Shown here: positions 24,390 to 32,964 of the stretch, piece by piece
Layout of the letters: each line of letters starts with the position of its first letter
Numbering within the stretch: the first letter of the stretch is position 1
Assembly (NCBI RefSeq): GCF_022565915.1
Contig: NZ_JAJOYX010000003.1
Coordinates: 372,001-436,000 of the forward strand
Reading direction: 5' to 3'
Origin: Nesterenkonia sp. LB17
Lineage (GTDB): Bacteria; Actinomycetota; Actinomycetes; Actinomycetales; Micrococcaceae
DNA length: 64,000 bases
Made by a program: the position numbers and the translations under genes
Notes under the pieces: model-generated
What the model was told of the DNA's origin: nothing
Seen by the model: only the letters and a program-made list of their open reading frames with translations
The model's database searches: none

Positions 24390-25460
24390 ATGACCACGGC
24401 AGCGACCCCGGCGGCGCACCAGGACGAGGTGCTCCTGGACCTCGGCGGGCCGGTGGACCTTCCCCGGACGCTGTCGGTGCTGCAGCGCGGAGCCTCTGAC
24501 CCGAGCATCCGGCTCGATCCCGGCGCAGCAGCGATGACCGGCGGCCCGCGCGGGACTCCTGGCGCGGGTGCGTGGATGTGTCAGCGGATCTATGACCGAT
24601 CCGGGGTGCAGCTCGGAGCGGCGACCCTGCGCTTCGACCAGCGCAGCGCCTCCACCGTTCAGGTACGGGCCGCCGCAGCCGGTCCGGGCATCGACTCTGC
24701 GGTGGTGACCGATCTCGCCGCGCGGCGGGGCGCACAGATCCTCGGGATCCAGGACAGCTGGCAGGAGACCGAGCTGCTGCTCGATGCCCTCGGAGATCAG
24801 CTCTCCGCCGCCCTGGTCCGGGTGCGCCGACGACATCCGGGCGTGCGCCTGCCCGCCACCGGTGGGCTCTTCGACCAGCTGGTGACGGCGACCTTCGAGC
24901 AGAAGGTCACCCATGATCAGGCGCGCCACGGGTGGAGGCAGCTGCTGCGCCGCCACGGGGAGCACCCCCCGACCTCGGTCCTGGTGCCGACCCCGCCCTG
25001 GATGCGGCTGCCGCTGACCGGAGCGCAGCTTCGGCGGATCCCCTCCTGGGAGTGGCACCAGCTCTGGGTCCAGCCGGCCCTGTCCAAGACCATCCAGCTG
25101 GTCGCTGAACGCGCCAGGACGATTCACCAGCTCAGCGCGAACACCGGCGTGGAGACGGAGTCAGTGGCCGATCTGGGTCTGCGGCTGCGCTCTATTCCCG
25201 GGATCGGGGAGTGGACGGTCGCCGAGGCGCTGCAGCGCTCCCACGGGGCGGCGGATCTTCCCTCCGTCGGGGACTATCACCTGAGCAACTTCGTCGGGGC
25301 CGCGATGACCGGTGCCCGCACGGACGACGCAGGCATGCTCCGCCTGCTGGCGCCCTATGCGCCGCACCGACAGCGCGTCATTCGACTGCTGAAGCTCTCG
25401 GGCTTCAGGGATCAGAAATATGGTCCGAAGCTGACCCCGGCGGATCACCGGGATCGCTGA
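24390..25460 (+). CDS. AlkA-like DNA-3-methyladenine glycosylase (HhH-GPD)
   Basis: A 356-residue base-excision repair enzyme of the helix-hairpin-helix superfamily. Near residue 275 the hairpin reads SIPGIGEWTVAEAL, followed by SVGDYHLSNFVG, where Asp is the catalytic residue. FDQLVTATFEQKVT earlier matches the glycosylase core entry helix. The ATG at 24390 is preferred over an upstream TTG. The N-terminal 150 residues are less conserved and correspond to the AlkA beta-sheet domain. It removes alkylated or otherwise damaged bases; exact substrate range cannot be read. Divergent from cbs, convergent with trxA. Confidence 0.88.
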   Translation: MTTAATPAAHQDEVLLDLGGPVDLPRTLSVLQRGASDPSIRLDPGAAAMTGGPRGTPGAGAWMCQRIYDRSGVQLGAATLRFDQRSASTVQVRAAAAGPGIDSAVVTDLAARRGAQILGIQDSWQETELLLDALGDQLSAALVRVRRRHPGVRLPATGGLFDQLVTATFEQKVTHDQARHGWRQLLRRHGEHPPTSVLVPTPPWMRLPLTGAQLRRIPSWEWHQLWVQPALSKTIQLVAERARTIHQLSANTGVETESVADLGLRLRSIPGIGEWTVAEALQRSHGAADLPSVGDYHLSNFVGAAMTGARTDDAGMLRLLAPYAPHRQRVIRLLKLSGFRDQKYGPKLTPADHRDR

Positions 25461-25472
25461 GGCCTGGAGAGA

Positions 25473-25859
25473 TCAGGCCTGCGGCTTCGGGTCCTGCTCG
25501 GCCTGGTCCTCGGCGATCTGCTTGTGCACCTCGGTCATGTCCAGGTCCTTCACCGCGGTGATGACCTCGGTGAGCTGCTCGGCATTCAGCGCGCCAGGCT
25601 GGGAGAAGACCAGGACCTTCTCGCGGAAGGCCATCAGGGTCGGGATCGAGGTGATGTTCGCTGCGGCGGCGAGCTCACGCTCGGCCTCGGTGTCGACCTT
25701 GGCGAAGGTGACATCGGGGTGCTGCTCGGAGACCTGGGAGTACACCGGGGCGAACTGCTTGCAGGGACCGCACCAGTCGGCCCAGAAGTCGACGAGCAGG
25801 ATGTCGCTGTCCTCAAGGGTCTGCTGAAAGTCTGTCGTGGTCAGATCAGTGGTAGCCAT
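25473..25859 (-). CDS. trxA: Thioredoxin
   Basis: A 128-residue thioredoxin with the active site WCGPCK (C30 and C33), preceded by LVDFWADW and followed by the cis-proline segment SIPTLM. It is cytoplasmic, having no signal peptide, and carries a charged C-terminal extension of about 20 residues. The ATG at 25859 is chosen because homology starts there and TAGGGT lies 8 bases upstream at leaderless spacing; the open frame extends 21 codons further. It reduces protein disulfides; no reductase gene is adjacent. Confidence 0.95.
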   Translation of the reverse strand: MATTDLTTTDFQQTLEDSDILLVDFWADWCGPCKQFAPVYSQVSEQHPDVTFAKVDTEAERELAAAANITSIPTLMAFREKVLVFSQPGALNAEQLTEVITAVKDLDMTEVHKQIAEDQAEQDPKPQA

Positions 25860-25867
25860 GCCTCGCC

Positions 25868-25873
25868 ACCCTA
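25868..25873 (-). promoter_or_regulatory. -10 hexamer of trxA, leaderless configuration
   Basis: TAGGGT on the minus strand, 8 bases before the trxA ATG, with no clear ribosome site. Confidence 0.45.
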
Positions 25874-25954
25874 CGCGAGCAGCGGCGCCTTGTCGGCCTC
25901 TCCCCTGGTGACGCGGGGCCACTTAAGCGCCCAGCGGAACCTGAGCAGGACCGA

Positions 25955-25994
25955 CGAAGAAGGACGGTCCGGATCTTGTGATCCGAACCGCCCT
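25955..25994 (-). terminator. Rho-independent terminator of tRNA-Tyr
   Basis: On the minus strand GGGCGGTTCGGATC pairs with GATCCGGACCGTCC (one G-U, one mismatch) around a 4-base loop, followed by TTCTTCG. Starts 10 bases after the encoded CCA. Confidence 0.85.
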
Positions 25995-26003
25995 TGAACT
26001 ATG

Positions 26004-26088
26004 TGGTGGCAGATGAGGGATTCGAACCCCCGTAGGCGATGCCAGCTGATTTACAGTCAGCCCCCTTTGGCCGCTCGGGTAATCTGCC
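26004..26088 (-). tRNA. tRNA-Tyr (anticodon GTA)
   Basis: An 85-base type II tRNA with acceptor GGCAGAT/ATCTGCC, anticodon loop CTGTAAA, a long variable arm, T loop TTCGAAT and an encoded 3' CCA. Followed by a strong terminator. Confidence 0.95.
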
Positions 26089-26294
26089 GTGCAACCACAC
26101 GAAACCTCCCGAAGCAGATTTCGACGCCCCGTAAGAGGCACCCCATTACTTTAGCGACAACACTGGAAATTTTCGAATCCGACTGCATCACAGGGAGTAG
26201 GGTTGACTCCACCATCCACGCGTGCGTGGTGGCCCCGTTCTGATCATCCGCACTGGTGCAGGTCCGTACCCAGCACCCAGCATCAAGGAGCACC

Positions 26295-27662
26295 GTGGCC
26301 GATATCGAGGCCGAGACACTGGCTCGACACTTGAGTGAACGCAGCCCCAGCGGCATCGCTGAGCAGGTGCGGGAGCTGATCAGCGCCGGGACGCTCAGCG
26401 GAGGGATGCGTCTGCCCACCGTCCGCGACCTTGCCACGGAGATCGGCGTCAGCGTCGGCACGATCGCCCAGGCCTGGAGCCTGCTGCGGGAGTCCAACCT
26501 GGTGGAGACTCGCCGCCGCGGCGGGACCCGGATCGTGGAACCCGGCGACGTCGGCGGGCCGAGCTTTCGGAGCTGGTCCGGAGTCGACCTGCTGCACTGC
26601 AGCCCGGATCAGCGGCTTCTGCCCTCCTTGGAGGAGGGCATGGTGCGCAGCCTCAAGCAGCCGCAGCTGCACAGCTGGAGCCGGGAGCACATCCTGCCTG
26701 AGCTGCAGCGCGCGGTGGAGAAGAAGCTCGGACACCCGGCCGAGGGCCCCCGGGCACGCAGCTTCGCCGCCGTCTCCTCCGCCACCGAAGGCCTCTGGCT
26801 CGGGACCAGGTCCGTGACCAGCAGCGGTGACCTGATCGCGGTGGAGGAACCCGCCTCCCCCGGCTACCTCTCCGTGCCCAAGAGCCTCGGCCTGCGCACC
26901 ATGGGGGTCCCGGTGGATGAACACGGCCCGGTCCCCGAGGCGCTGAAGAAGGCACTCGACGCCGGTGCCGTCGCGTTCGTGCACAGCCCCGGCGGCGCAT
27001 TCTCTCCGCGTCACATCCTCAGCACTGAGCGCACCCAGGAGCTAGCGGCAGTGCTGGAATCCTCACCTGAGACCGTCATCATCGAAGAGGACCCGCTGGG
27101 CCCGCTGGCCGAGATGGACCCCTTCACCCATTCGTTGGACGCCCTGCTGCCCGAGCGCACCCTGCGTGTCATCGGCTTCGAACGCGCCTACGGCATGGAC
27201 CTTCGCACTGCGGTCATGTCCGGTCCCAAGCGGCTCATCGCCGGGGCGATCGCCGAGCGCTCGGGCGGAGTCAGCTCGAACAGCCGCATCCTGCAGCACA
27301 CCCTCGCCTTCCTGCTGCGCGATCCAGCTGCCGGTCGCCGGATCAACAGCGCCAGGACGCGCTACGCGAATCGCCGCAGGATGGCGCTCGAGGCCTTCAC
27401 CGACGTCGGGCTCACCGCCCACGCGGGCCCGGCAAGCTGGGCGATCTGGGTGCAGGTCCCCGATGAGCGCACCGCAGCGCTCACGCTCAGCGCCCAGGGG
27501 GTCGTCACCGACGTCGGAACCAGCTCACACATGACCGAGCAGCCCACCGGGCTGCTGCGCATCTCCTGCGCCCAGCTGCCCGAGGACAAGGAGCTGCTCG
27601 ATGGTCTGGCCCAGCTGGTGCTCCACGCCACCGAGGATGGCCTGAACTCCACCTTCGTCTGA
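26295..27662 (+). CDS. MocR-like GntR regulator with aminotransferase fold lacking the PLP lysine
   Basis: A 455-residue protein with an N-terminal GntR winged helix (residues about 8-80: IAEQVRELISAGTLSGGMRLPTVRDLA is its core, split here by family helices) and a fold-type I aminotransferase domain. In MocR proteins the cofactor lysine lies in an FSK(S/T) motif before DLR; the matching place here is FERAYGMDLR, so residue 297 is Arg. The usual PLP-phosphate and aspartate motifs are also weak (EEDPLGPLAEMD). It may have lost PLP binding while keeping a ligand-sensing dimer. GTG at 26295 has AAGGAG 4 bases upstream. Target genes are unknown; neighbours are tRNA-Tyr and yajQ. Confidence 0.82.
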   Translation: MADIEAETLARHLSERSPSGIAEQVRELISAGTLSGGMRLPTVRDLATEIGVSVGTIAQAWSLLRESNLVETRRRGGTRIVEPGDVGGPSFRSWSGVDLLHCSPDQRLLPSLEEGMVRSLKQPQLHSWSREHILPELQRAVEKKLGHPAEGPRARSFAAVSSATEGLWLGTRSVTSSGDLIAVEEPASPGYLSVPKSLGLRTMGVPVDEHGPVPEALKKALDAGAVAFVHSPGGAFSPRHILSTERTQELAAVLESSPETVIIEEDPLGPLAEMDPFTHSLDALLPERTLRVIGFERAYGMDLRTAVMSGPKRLIAGAIAERSGGVSSNSRILQHTLAFLLRDPAAGRRINSARTRYANRRRMALEAFTDVGLTAHAGPASWAIWVQVPDERTAALTLSAQGVVTDVGTSSHMTEQPTGLLRISCAQLPEDKELLDGLAQLVLHATEDGLNSTFV

Positions 27663-27901
27663 GGAACGTCGCTTGACTCAAGACTCCGGGATCTGTTTTC
27701 AGAGCCGAACCTGGAGTCGTTCTTCATAGTGTGCGACCGCAGAAGAGGCGCTGTCCTGCCGGAGCGGCACCGCGGCCCAGGCCCAGATGCGCTCTTCCTC
27801 CGCGGCAGGAGCTGAGTCACCGTCGGAACAGTCCACACCCGCTCGGCGGTCCATCACGATTAGACTCAGCGGCACATATCCATGCCGATCAGGAGGTACA
27901 C

Positions 27902-28390
27902 GTGGCTAAGGACTCAACGTTCGACGTCGTCTCGAAGGTGGACAAGCAGGAGGTCGCCAATGCGCTGAACCAGGCCCAGAAGGAGATCGCTCAGCGCTAT
28001 GACTTCAAGGGCACCGGTGCAGAGATCGACTACTCCGGGGAGAAGCTCCTGATCAAGGCGAACTCCGAGGAGCGGGCCAAGGCCGTGGAGGACGTCTTCG
28101 GCTCGAAGCTGGTCAAGCGCGGCATCTCACTGAAGTCCTTCGACTCCGGAGAGCCCTACGCCTCCGGCAAGGAGTTCCGGATCGAGGGCACCATCAAGGA
28201 GGGCATCGACCAGCCCACCGCGAAGAAGATCACGAAGCTCATCCGCGATGAGGGCCCGAAGACCGTCAAGGCCACCATCCAGGGTGACGAGCTGCGCGTG
28301 ACCTCGAAGTCCCGCGACGACCTGCAGGAGGTCATCGCGATGCTGAAGAACTTCGACGACGCCGACCTGCAGTTCGTCAATATGCGCTGA
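27902..28390 (+). CDS. yajQ: YajQ-family nucleotide-binding protein
   Basis: A 162-residue small cytoplasmic protein made of two ferredoxin-like halves. [45 protein letters not shown] and LQFVNMR are landmarks of the YajQ family (length typical). Some homologues bind cyclic di-GMP and act as transcriptional co-regulators, others bind tRNA or nucleotides; the function here is not decided. GTG at 27902 follows AGGAGG with good spacing. It ends just before a large two-way hairpin. Confidence 0.96.
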   Translation: MAKDSTFDVVSKVDKQEVANALNQAQKEIAQRYDFKGTGAEIDYSGEKLLIKANSEERAKAVEDVFGSKLVKRGISLKSFDSGEPYASGKEFRIEGTIKEGIDQPTAKKITKLIRDEGPKTVKATIQGDELRVTSKSRDDLQEVIAMLKNFDDADLQFVNMR

Positions 28391-28400
28391 CCCTCACCCG

Positions 28401-28484
28401 ACACACCAAAAAACCCCGCTGATTGAGTTCTCCGGTGGATACGTATCCACCGGAAACCTCAACTGGCGGGGTTTATTGGTGTGT
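28401..28484. terminator. Nested bidirectional terminator with perfect 22-bp palindrome
   Basis: Arms 28401-28409/28476-28484 and 28411-28419/28466-28474 pair perfectly (ACACACCAA, AAACCCCGC), then 28423-28427/28458-28462, and the centre 28432-28453 is a 22-base perfect palindrome around TACGTA. A-rich and T-rich flanks (AAAAAA on one side, TTTATT on the other) serve both strands. It separates convergent yajQ and the Na/Pi transporter; each stop codon lies within about 10 bases of it. Confidence 0.9.
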
Positions 28485-28491
28485 GAGGGGA

Positions 28492-29727
28492 TCAGAAGAT
28501 GATGCTCAGACCGATCAGCACCAGCGGGATGACGACGAACACGCCCAGCACCCAGGCGAAGGCCCAGACCTTCTTCTCGGCGGCCAGATCCGCCAGCCAG
28601 GTGGCGCCGCGCGGCGGGAGGTCCCGCAGCCAGGGGGTGCAGAAGATGATCAGGGTGGCCAGCACGTTGAAGAACAGGTGGGCCAGTGCCGCGGTCAGCG
28701 CGATCTCACCTGCGGGGCCGTCGAAGGCGAAGGCCGCGATCAGGGCCGTGACGGTGGTGCCGATGTTGGCCCCCAGGGTGAAGGGGTAGAGCTGCTTGAG
28801 CGTGAAGGCACCCGAGCCGGCCAGCGGCACGATCAGCGCGGTGGAGGTCGAGGAGGACTGCACCATCACGGTGACGACCGCACCGGAGCCGATGCCGGCG
28901 ACGGGTCCGCGACCGATGGTGGAATGCAGCACCTGCTTGGCCTTGCCGACCAGCAGCACCTTGAGCAGCTTGCCGATGAAGTTGATCACCAGCAGGATCA
29001 GCACGATCGCGACGACGACCATGGCCACCCCGTGCCAGCTGCCCGGGATGAAGCTCAGCGAGTCCTCGATCAGGTTCGCCAGCGGCTTCGTGCCGGCCTT
29101 GATGGTGGAGCCGACACCTGCCAGCACGTAGGCGACAGGGCCGCCGTCGGTCCCAACGGCCAGACCGGCGGAGAAGGTGGAGAGACGCTCGAGCAGGCTG
29201 AACATCATCTCCAGCGGCAGGAAGATCAGCACGGCGATGAGGTTGAAGAAGTCATGCACGGTGGCGGCGGCGAAGCCGCGTCGGAAGGACTCCTGTTCGC
29301 GCACCATGCCGAGGCTGACCAGGGTGTTGGTCAAGGTGGTGCCGATGTTGGCGCCGAGCATGATCGGGATCGCGACCCCCAGCGGCAGCCCGCCGGCGAC
29401 CAGGCCCACCGTCACCGAGGTGGTGGTCGAGGAGGACTGGGTCAGTGCCGTCGCGGCGATGCCGATCATCAGCCCGATGATCGGGTTGGTCGCGAAGGCG
29501 AAGAGGCTCTCGGCCTGATCCCCGGTGGCGATGCCGAATCCGGTGCCGATCACGTTGACCGCAGTGATCAGCACGTAGATGGCGAGGGCCACGGAGACCC
29601 AGTTCACCACGTCGAGCGTTCGCCCCGAGAGGCCGAACCGTTCGAAGGGGCTGAAGGGTCGCTTGGCGGGTGCTTCGTCTACAGTGCCGGCGACCCGCTG
29701 CGGGGCCTCCATCGACGGTGCGGACAT
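28492..29727 (-). CDS. Na+/phosphate cotransporter, NptA type
   Basis: A 411-residue inner-membrane carrier with two inverted Na/Pi-cotransporter repeats. Each carries the QSSS signature (ALTQSSSTTTS near residue 95, MVQSSSTSTA near residue 270) followed by a GANIGTT motif (MLGANIGTTLTN and LGANIGTTVTAL). About nine hydrophobic segments are visible. It probably imports phosphate with Na+. There is no C-terminal PhoU domain, unlike the YjbB type. The ATG at 29727 has AAGAGGAG upstream; the open frame extends 27 codons further without support. Convergent with yajQ, divergent from htpX. Confidence 0.9.
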   Translation of the reverse strand: MSAPSMEAPQRVAGTVDEAPAKRPFSPFERFGLSGRTLDVVNWVSVALAIYVLITAVNVIGTGFGIATGDQAESLFAFATNPIIGLMIGIAATALTQSSSTTTSVTVGLVAGGLPLGVAIPIMLGANIGTTLTNTLVSLGMVREQESFRRGFAAATVHDFFNLIAVLIFLPLEMMFSLLERLSTFSAGLAVGTDGGPVAYVLAGVGSTIKAGTKPLANLIEDSLSFIPGSWHGVAMVVVAIVLILLVINFIGKLLKVLLVGKAKQVLHSTIGRGPVAGIGSGAVVTVMVQSSSTSTALIVPLAGSGAFTLKQLYPFTLGANIGTTVTALIAAFAFDGPAGEIALTAALAHLFFNVLATLIIFCTPWLRDLPPRGATWLADLAAEKKVWAFAWVLGVFVVIPLVLIGLSIIF

Positions 29728-30003
29728 GCAATCTCCTCTTGGAACACGAGCATTGGTGAGCCCTGCTTGAGTGTTGGCGCTGGCACATCCCGGATCCGGT
29801 CCTCGCATGTTGTGCGAGGTGAATCACAGGGGTCGATATCACTGCCGGATGAAGGGCCGTAGAACACTGTGCACCGCGTGCCCGACGAGCGTCACACGGG
29901 AAGGTGAACTGCAGGTGAACGATCAGCCGAAACCTGGCGAGCGTAGGATGTTGTTGGTCACAAGCGGGCCCATCTCCACCCCTGATCCCTCCTAGGAGCG
30001 TCA

Positions 30004-30885
30004 ATGCACCAGCACCACGGACGGCTGCGCACAGCTGGTCTGCTCGCGTTCCTCTTCGCGATGCTCCTGCTCGTCGGCGCCGTGATCGCCTATGCCACCC
30101 AGACCCCCGGAATGATCTTCGTCTTCGGGCTGATCGGCCTGGTCTCCGTGGCCTACTCCTACTGGAACTCAGACAAGATCGCACTGAAGGCGATGAAGGC
30201 CTACCCGGTGACCCGGGAGCAGGCGCCTCAGCTCTACCAGATGGTCGAAGACCTCGCGCAGCGCGCCCAGCAGCCTGCACCGCGGATCTTCATCGCGCCG
30301 GCCCCCACTCCGAACGCCTTCGCGACAGGACGCAACCCGGAGAACGGCGTCGTCTGCTTCACTGAGGGCATCCTGAACCTGCTCAACGAGCGCGAGCTGC
30401 GCGGGGTCACCGGACATGAGCTCATGCACGTGTACAACCGCGACATCCTGATCTCCTCGGTGGCCGCGGCAGTCGCCGGGTTCCTCACCACGATCAGCCA
30501 GTTCTTCCTGCTCTTCGGCGGTGGCCGCGGCAACAACCAGGGCGGCAACCCGCTGGCGCTGGTCGGTGCGATCGTCGCGGTGTTCCTGATGCCGGTGGCG
30601 GCGAGCCTGATCCAGATGGCGGTCAGCCGCACCCGGGAGTACGACGCCGACGCCGACGGCGCCGCGCTCACCGGAGATCCGCTGGCGCTGGCCTCAGCCC
30701 TGGACAAGCTGGAGCGCGGGATCTCGCGCTACCCGCTCAAGGAGGACCCCAAGCACGACGCGCATGCCCACATGATGATCGCCAACCCCTTCGGCGCCCG
30801 GGCGAAGAAGCTCTTCAGCACCCACCCGCCGATGCCCGAGCGCATCTCCCGGCTCGAAGCCATGGCTGGCCACAGCCCGAGCTGA
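30004..30885 (+). CDS. htpX: Membrane zinc metalloprotease HtpX (M48B)
   Basis: A 293-residue inner-membrane protease that degrades misfolded membrane proteins. The zinc site is HELMH (H138, E139, H142), with the third ligand Glu in SRTREYDADADGAAL. Two transmembrane segments precede the active site and two follow it, as usual. The ATG follows AGGAGCGTCA. It stands alone and ends in a strong hairpin. Heat or envelope stress regulation is typical of the family, but no CIRCE or HAIR element is evident. Confidence 0.95.
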   Translation: MHQHHGRLRTAGLLAFLFAMLLLVGAVIAYATQTPGMIFVFGLIGLVSVAYSYWNSDKIALKAMKAYPVTREQAPQLYQMVEDLAQRAQQPAPRIFIAPAPTPNAFATGRNPENGVVCFTEGILNLLNERELRGVTGHELMHVYNRDILISSVAAAVAGFLTTISQFFLLFGGGRGNNQGGNPLALVGAIVAVFLMPVAASLIQMAVSRTREYDADADGAALTGDPLALASALDKLERGISRYPLKEDPKHDAHAHMMIANPFGARAKKLFSTHPPMPERISRLEAMAGHSPS

Positions 30886-30896
30886 GCCGTTCCGCG

Positions 30897-30939
30897 CATG
30901 AGAATGCCCCCGCGCCGACGGCGAGGGGGCATTCTCATG
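30897..30939. terminator. Bidirectional terminator between htpX and fprA
   Basis: A perfect 15-bp stem (CATGAGAATGCCCCC with its complement) continues as CGCC/GGCG with a 3-base loop. It separates the convergent htpX and ferredoxin-NADP reductase genes. Confidence 0.88.
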
Positions 30940-30975
30940 AGCGCTTGCGCGGGGCGGCTCTCCGCCGGCAGGATC

Positions 30976-32415
30976 TCAGCTCTCGCGGGAGATGCGGATC
31001 ATGTCTTCGCGATCGACGACCTTGACCCGTTCCCTGGCGCCGCCGTCGGGCAGCGGACCGTAGGACTCGCCCAGCGAGATCTCGTGGGCGTCGAGCTTCT
31101 GCCAGCCGTCCCAGGTGGTGTACTCCACCCCGCGGGATTCGAGCAGCTCGATCACCGCGTCCTCGGCCGGCTCAGGCGCCACGGGCAGGTGGTGCAGGTC
31201 CTCGAGCAGGCAGCCGATGGTCTCCAGAGCGTCGCCCTTGGTGTGGCCGATCAGCCCGACCGGGCCGCGCTTGATCCAGCCGGTGGCGTAGATGCCGGGG
31301 ACGTGGGCGCCGTCGTCGTCCTTGACCCGTCCGGCTTCGTTGATCAGCACGCCGCGCAGCTCATCGAAGGGCAGCCCGGGGATCACTGAGCCGAGGTAGC
31401 CCACCGCGCGGTAGACCGCCTGGACGTCGAAGTCCTGGAACTCCCCGGTGCCGCGCACACTGCCCGTGCCGTCGAGCTCCATGCGCTCGAAGCGGATGCC
31501 CGCGACGGCGCCGGTGCCCTGGCCGGCCTCGTCGGTGCCCTCGAGGATCTCCACCGGCTGCAGCAGGAAGTGCAGGTGAAGCTTCCGGGAGGCCTCCGTC
31601 TCGCGCTCCTCCTGCTCCACCAGCCAGTTGCCCAGGGTGTTGACCATGGTCTTGACCTGGTTGTTGGTCTTGATCGCCTCGTCGGAGCCGGCGTCGAAGT
31701 CGAAGTCCTCCTCGTAGAGGACGATGTCGACGTCGCGGCTGTGGGAGAGCTCGCGCAGCTCCAGCGGGGTGAACTTCACCTGAGCCGGGCCGCGTCGACC
31801 GAAGACGTGGACGTCGGTGACCGGAGAGGTCTTGAGCCCGTTGTAGACGTTCTCCGGGATCTCGGTGGTGAGCATGTCCTCGGCGTGCTTCGAGAGCACC
31901 CGGGCCACGTCCAGGGCGACGTTGCCGTTGCCGATCACTGCCACGCGCTCGGCGGTCAGCGGCCAGTCGCGCGGGTAGTCGGGGTGGCCGTCGTACCAGG
32001 AGACGAAGTCGGCGGCGCCGAAGCTGCCCTGCAGCTCGATGCCGGGGATGTTCAGCTCGGCGTCCTTGATCGCGCCGGTGGCGAAGATCACGGCGTCGTA
32101 GTGCCGGCGCAGGTCCTCCAGGGTGAGGTCCTTGCCGATCTCCACATTGCCGATCAGCCGGATGTCGCCGCGGTCCAGCACCTTGTGCAGCGCCTTGACG
32201 ATTCCCTTGATCCGCGGATGATCAGGGGCGACGCCGTAGCGGATCAGCCCGAAGGGGGCCGGATACCGGTCGTAGAGGTCGATGCTGAACTCAAAGTCGC
32301 TCTTCTTCTGCGCCTTGGCCAGGATGTCGGAGGCATAGACGCCTGCGGGGCCGGCTCCGACGACGGCGACTCGGATGGCCCGGCCTGCTGGCCGCTGCGA
32401 GGAATTCTGGGACAC
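30976..32415 (-). CDS. fprA: Ferredoxin/flavodoxin-NADP+ reductase, FprA/adrenodoxin-reductase type
   Basis: A 479-residue FAD flavoenzyme exchanging electrons between NADPH and ferredoxins. RVAVVGAGPAGVYASDIL binds FAD; YDRYPAPFGLIRYGVAPDHP is the family hallmark; AVIGNGNVALDVAR binds NADP; GWIKRGPVGLIGHTKGDA near the end is the conserved FAD/NADP loop. Start is GTG at 32415 with AAGGA upstream. Monocistronic. It could serve the orphan [3Fe-4S] ferredoxin encoded at 55304, but nothing links them directly. Confidence 0.95.
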   Translation of the reverse strand: MSQNSSQRPAGRAIRVAVVGAGPAGVYASDILAKAQKKSDFEFSIDLYDRYPAPFGLIRYGVAPDHPRIKGIVKALHKVLDRGDIRLIGNVEIGKDLTLEDLRRHYDAVIFATGAIKDAELNIPGIELQGSFGAADFVSWYDGHPDYPRDWPLTAERVAVIGNGNVALDVARVLSKHAEDMLTTEIPENVYNGLKTSPVTDVHVFGRRGPAQVKFTPLELRELSHSRDVDIVLYEEDFDFDAGSDEAIKTNNQVKTMVNTLGNWLVEQEERETEASRKLHLHFLLQPVEILEGTDEAGQGTGAVAGIRFERMELDGTGSVRGTGEFQDFDVQAVYRAVGYLGSVIPGLPFDELRGVLINEAGRVKDDDGAHVPGIYATGWIKRGPVGLIGHTKGDALETIGCLLEDLHHLPVAPEPAEDAVIELLESRGVEYTTWDGWQKLDAHEISLGESYGPLPDGGARERVKVVDREDMIRISRES

Positions 32416-32502
32416 GGATAGGTTCCTTCTGATTGATTAACTCAGCACAGTATGCCGTATTGGGGTGAACGTCGGCGGCGAATGACTCTGTTCCCGGTCT
32501 TC

Positions 32503-32508
32503 TAGACT
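32503..32508 (+). promoter_or_regulatory. -10 hexamer of 32515 gene, leaderless configuration
   Basis: TAGACT lies exactly 6 bases before the ATG at 32515; no ribosome site. Confidence 0.55.
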
Positions 32509-32514
32509 GAAGTC

Positions 32515-32964
32515 ATGGCTGATATGTTCCTCGACAAGTTCCGCGCCCTGGTGCCCACCTATCTCGACGCGAAGTGGACCCCTGCCGAGGGTCTCACCGT
32601 CGAGGAGCTGCGCCAGATGATCGCCGATTCCGAGCTGCCCGATGATCTCAAGGCGCGTCCGCGGCTGCCGCAGGTGCTCGAGGAGTTCTACCTCGCGCTG
32701 GGCCGCTGCGAGGAGATCATGGAGGCCTATCACTTCTTCTTCGATCCCGATGAGCTCGTCGTCGAGGACGGACATCTGCTCTTCCTCGAGGACGAGGAGG
32801 AGCGCTGGGCCTGGGGCGTCGACGTGGACACCCTCGACGTCCCGGATCCGCTGATCGTGCGGCGCAGCAGCAACTCCGGCATGTGGAACGACGAGGGCGC
32901 AACGGTCAGCGAGTTCATCTTCGACCTGCTGGAGTTCTCCTTCGAGGAGGAGGACAACCCGTGA
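32515..32964 (+). CDS. Hypothetical acidic protein, faintly SUKH/SMI1-like
   Basis: A 149-residue soluble, strongly acidic protein with no signal peptide. LPQVLEEFYLALGRCEEIM followed by DPDELVVEDGHLLFLEDEEERW and ATVSEFIFDLL resembles the order seen in SMI1/KNR4 (SUKH) proteins, some of which are toxin immunity factors, but the match is weak and I do not assign the family. Its stop codon overlaps the GTG of the HIT gene (GTGA), so the two are translationally coupled. No toxin gene is adjacent. A TAGACT element at leaderless spacing supports the start. Confidence 0.75.
   Translation: MADMFLDKFRALVPTYLDAKWTPAEGLTVEELRQMIADSELPDDLKARPRLPQVLEEFYLALGRCEEIMEAYHFFFDPDELVVEDGHLLFLEDEEERWAWGVDVDTLDVPDPLIVRRSSNSGMWNDEGATVSEFIFDLLEFSFEEEDNP

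Noticed and set aside
27676-27725. GACTCC/GGAGTC hairpin after the MocR-like gene
   Set aside because: Six-base arms with a long loop; could occur by chance, so not called as terminator.
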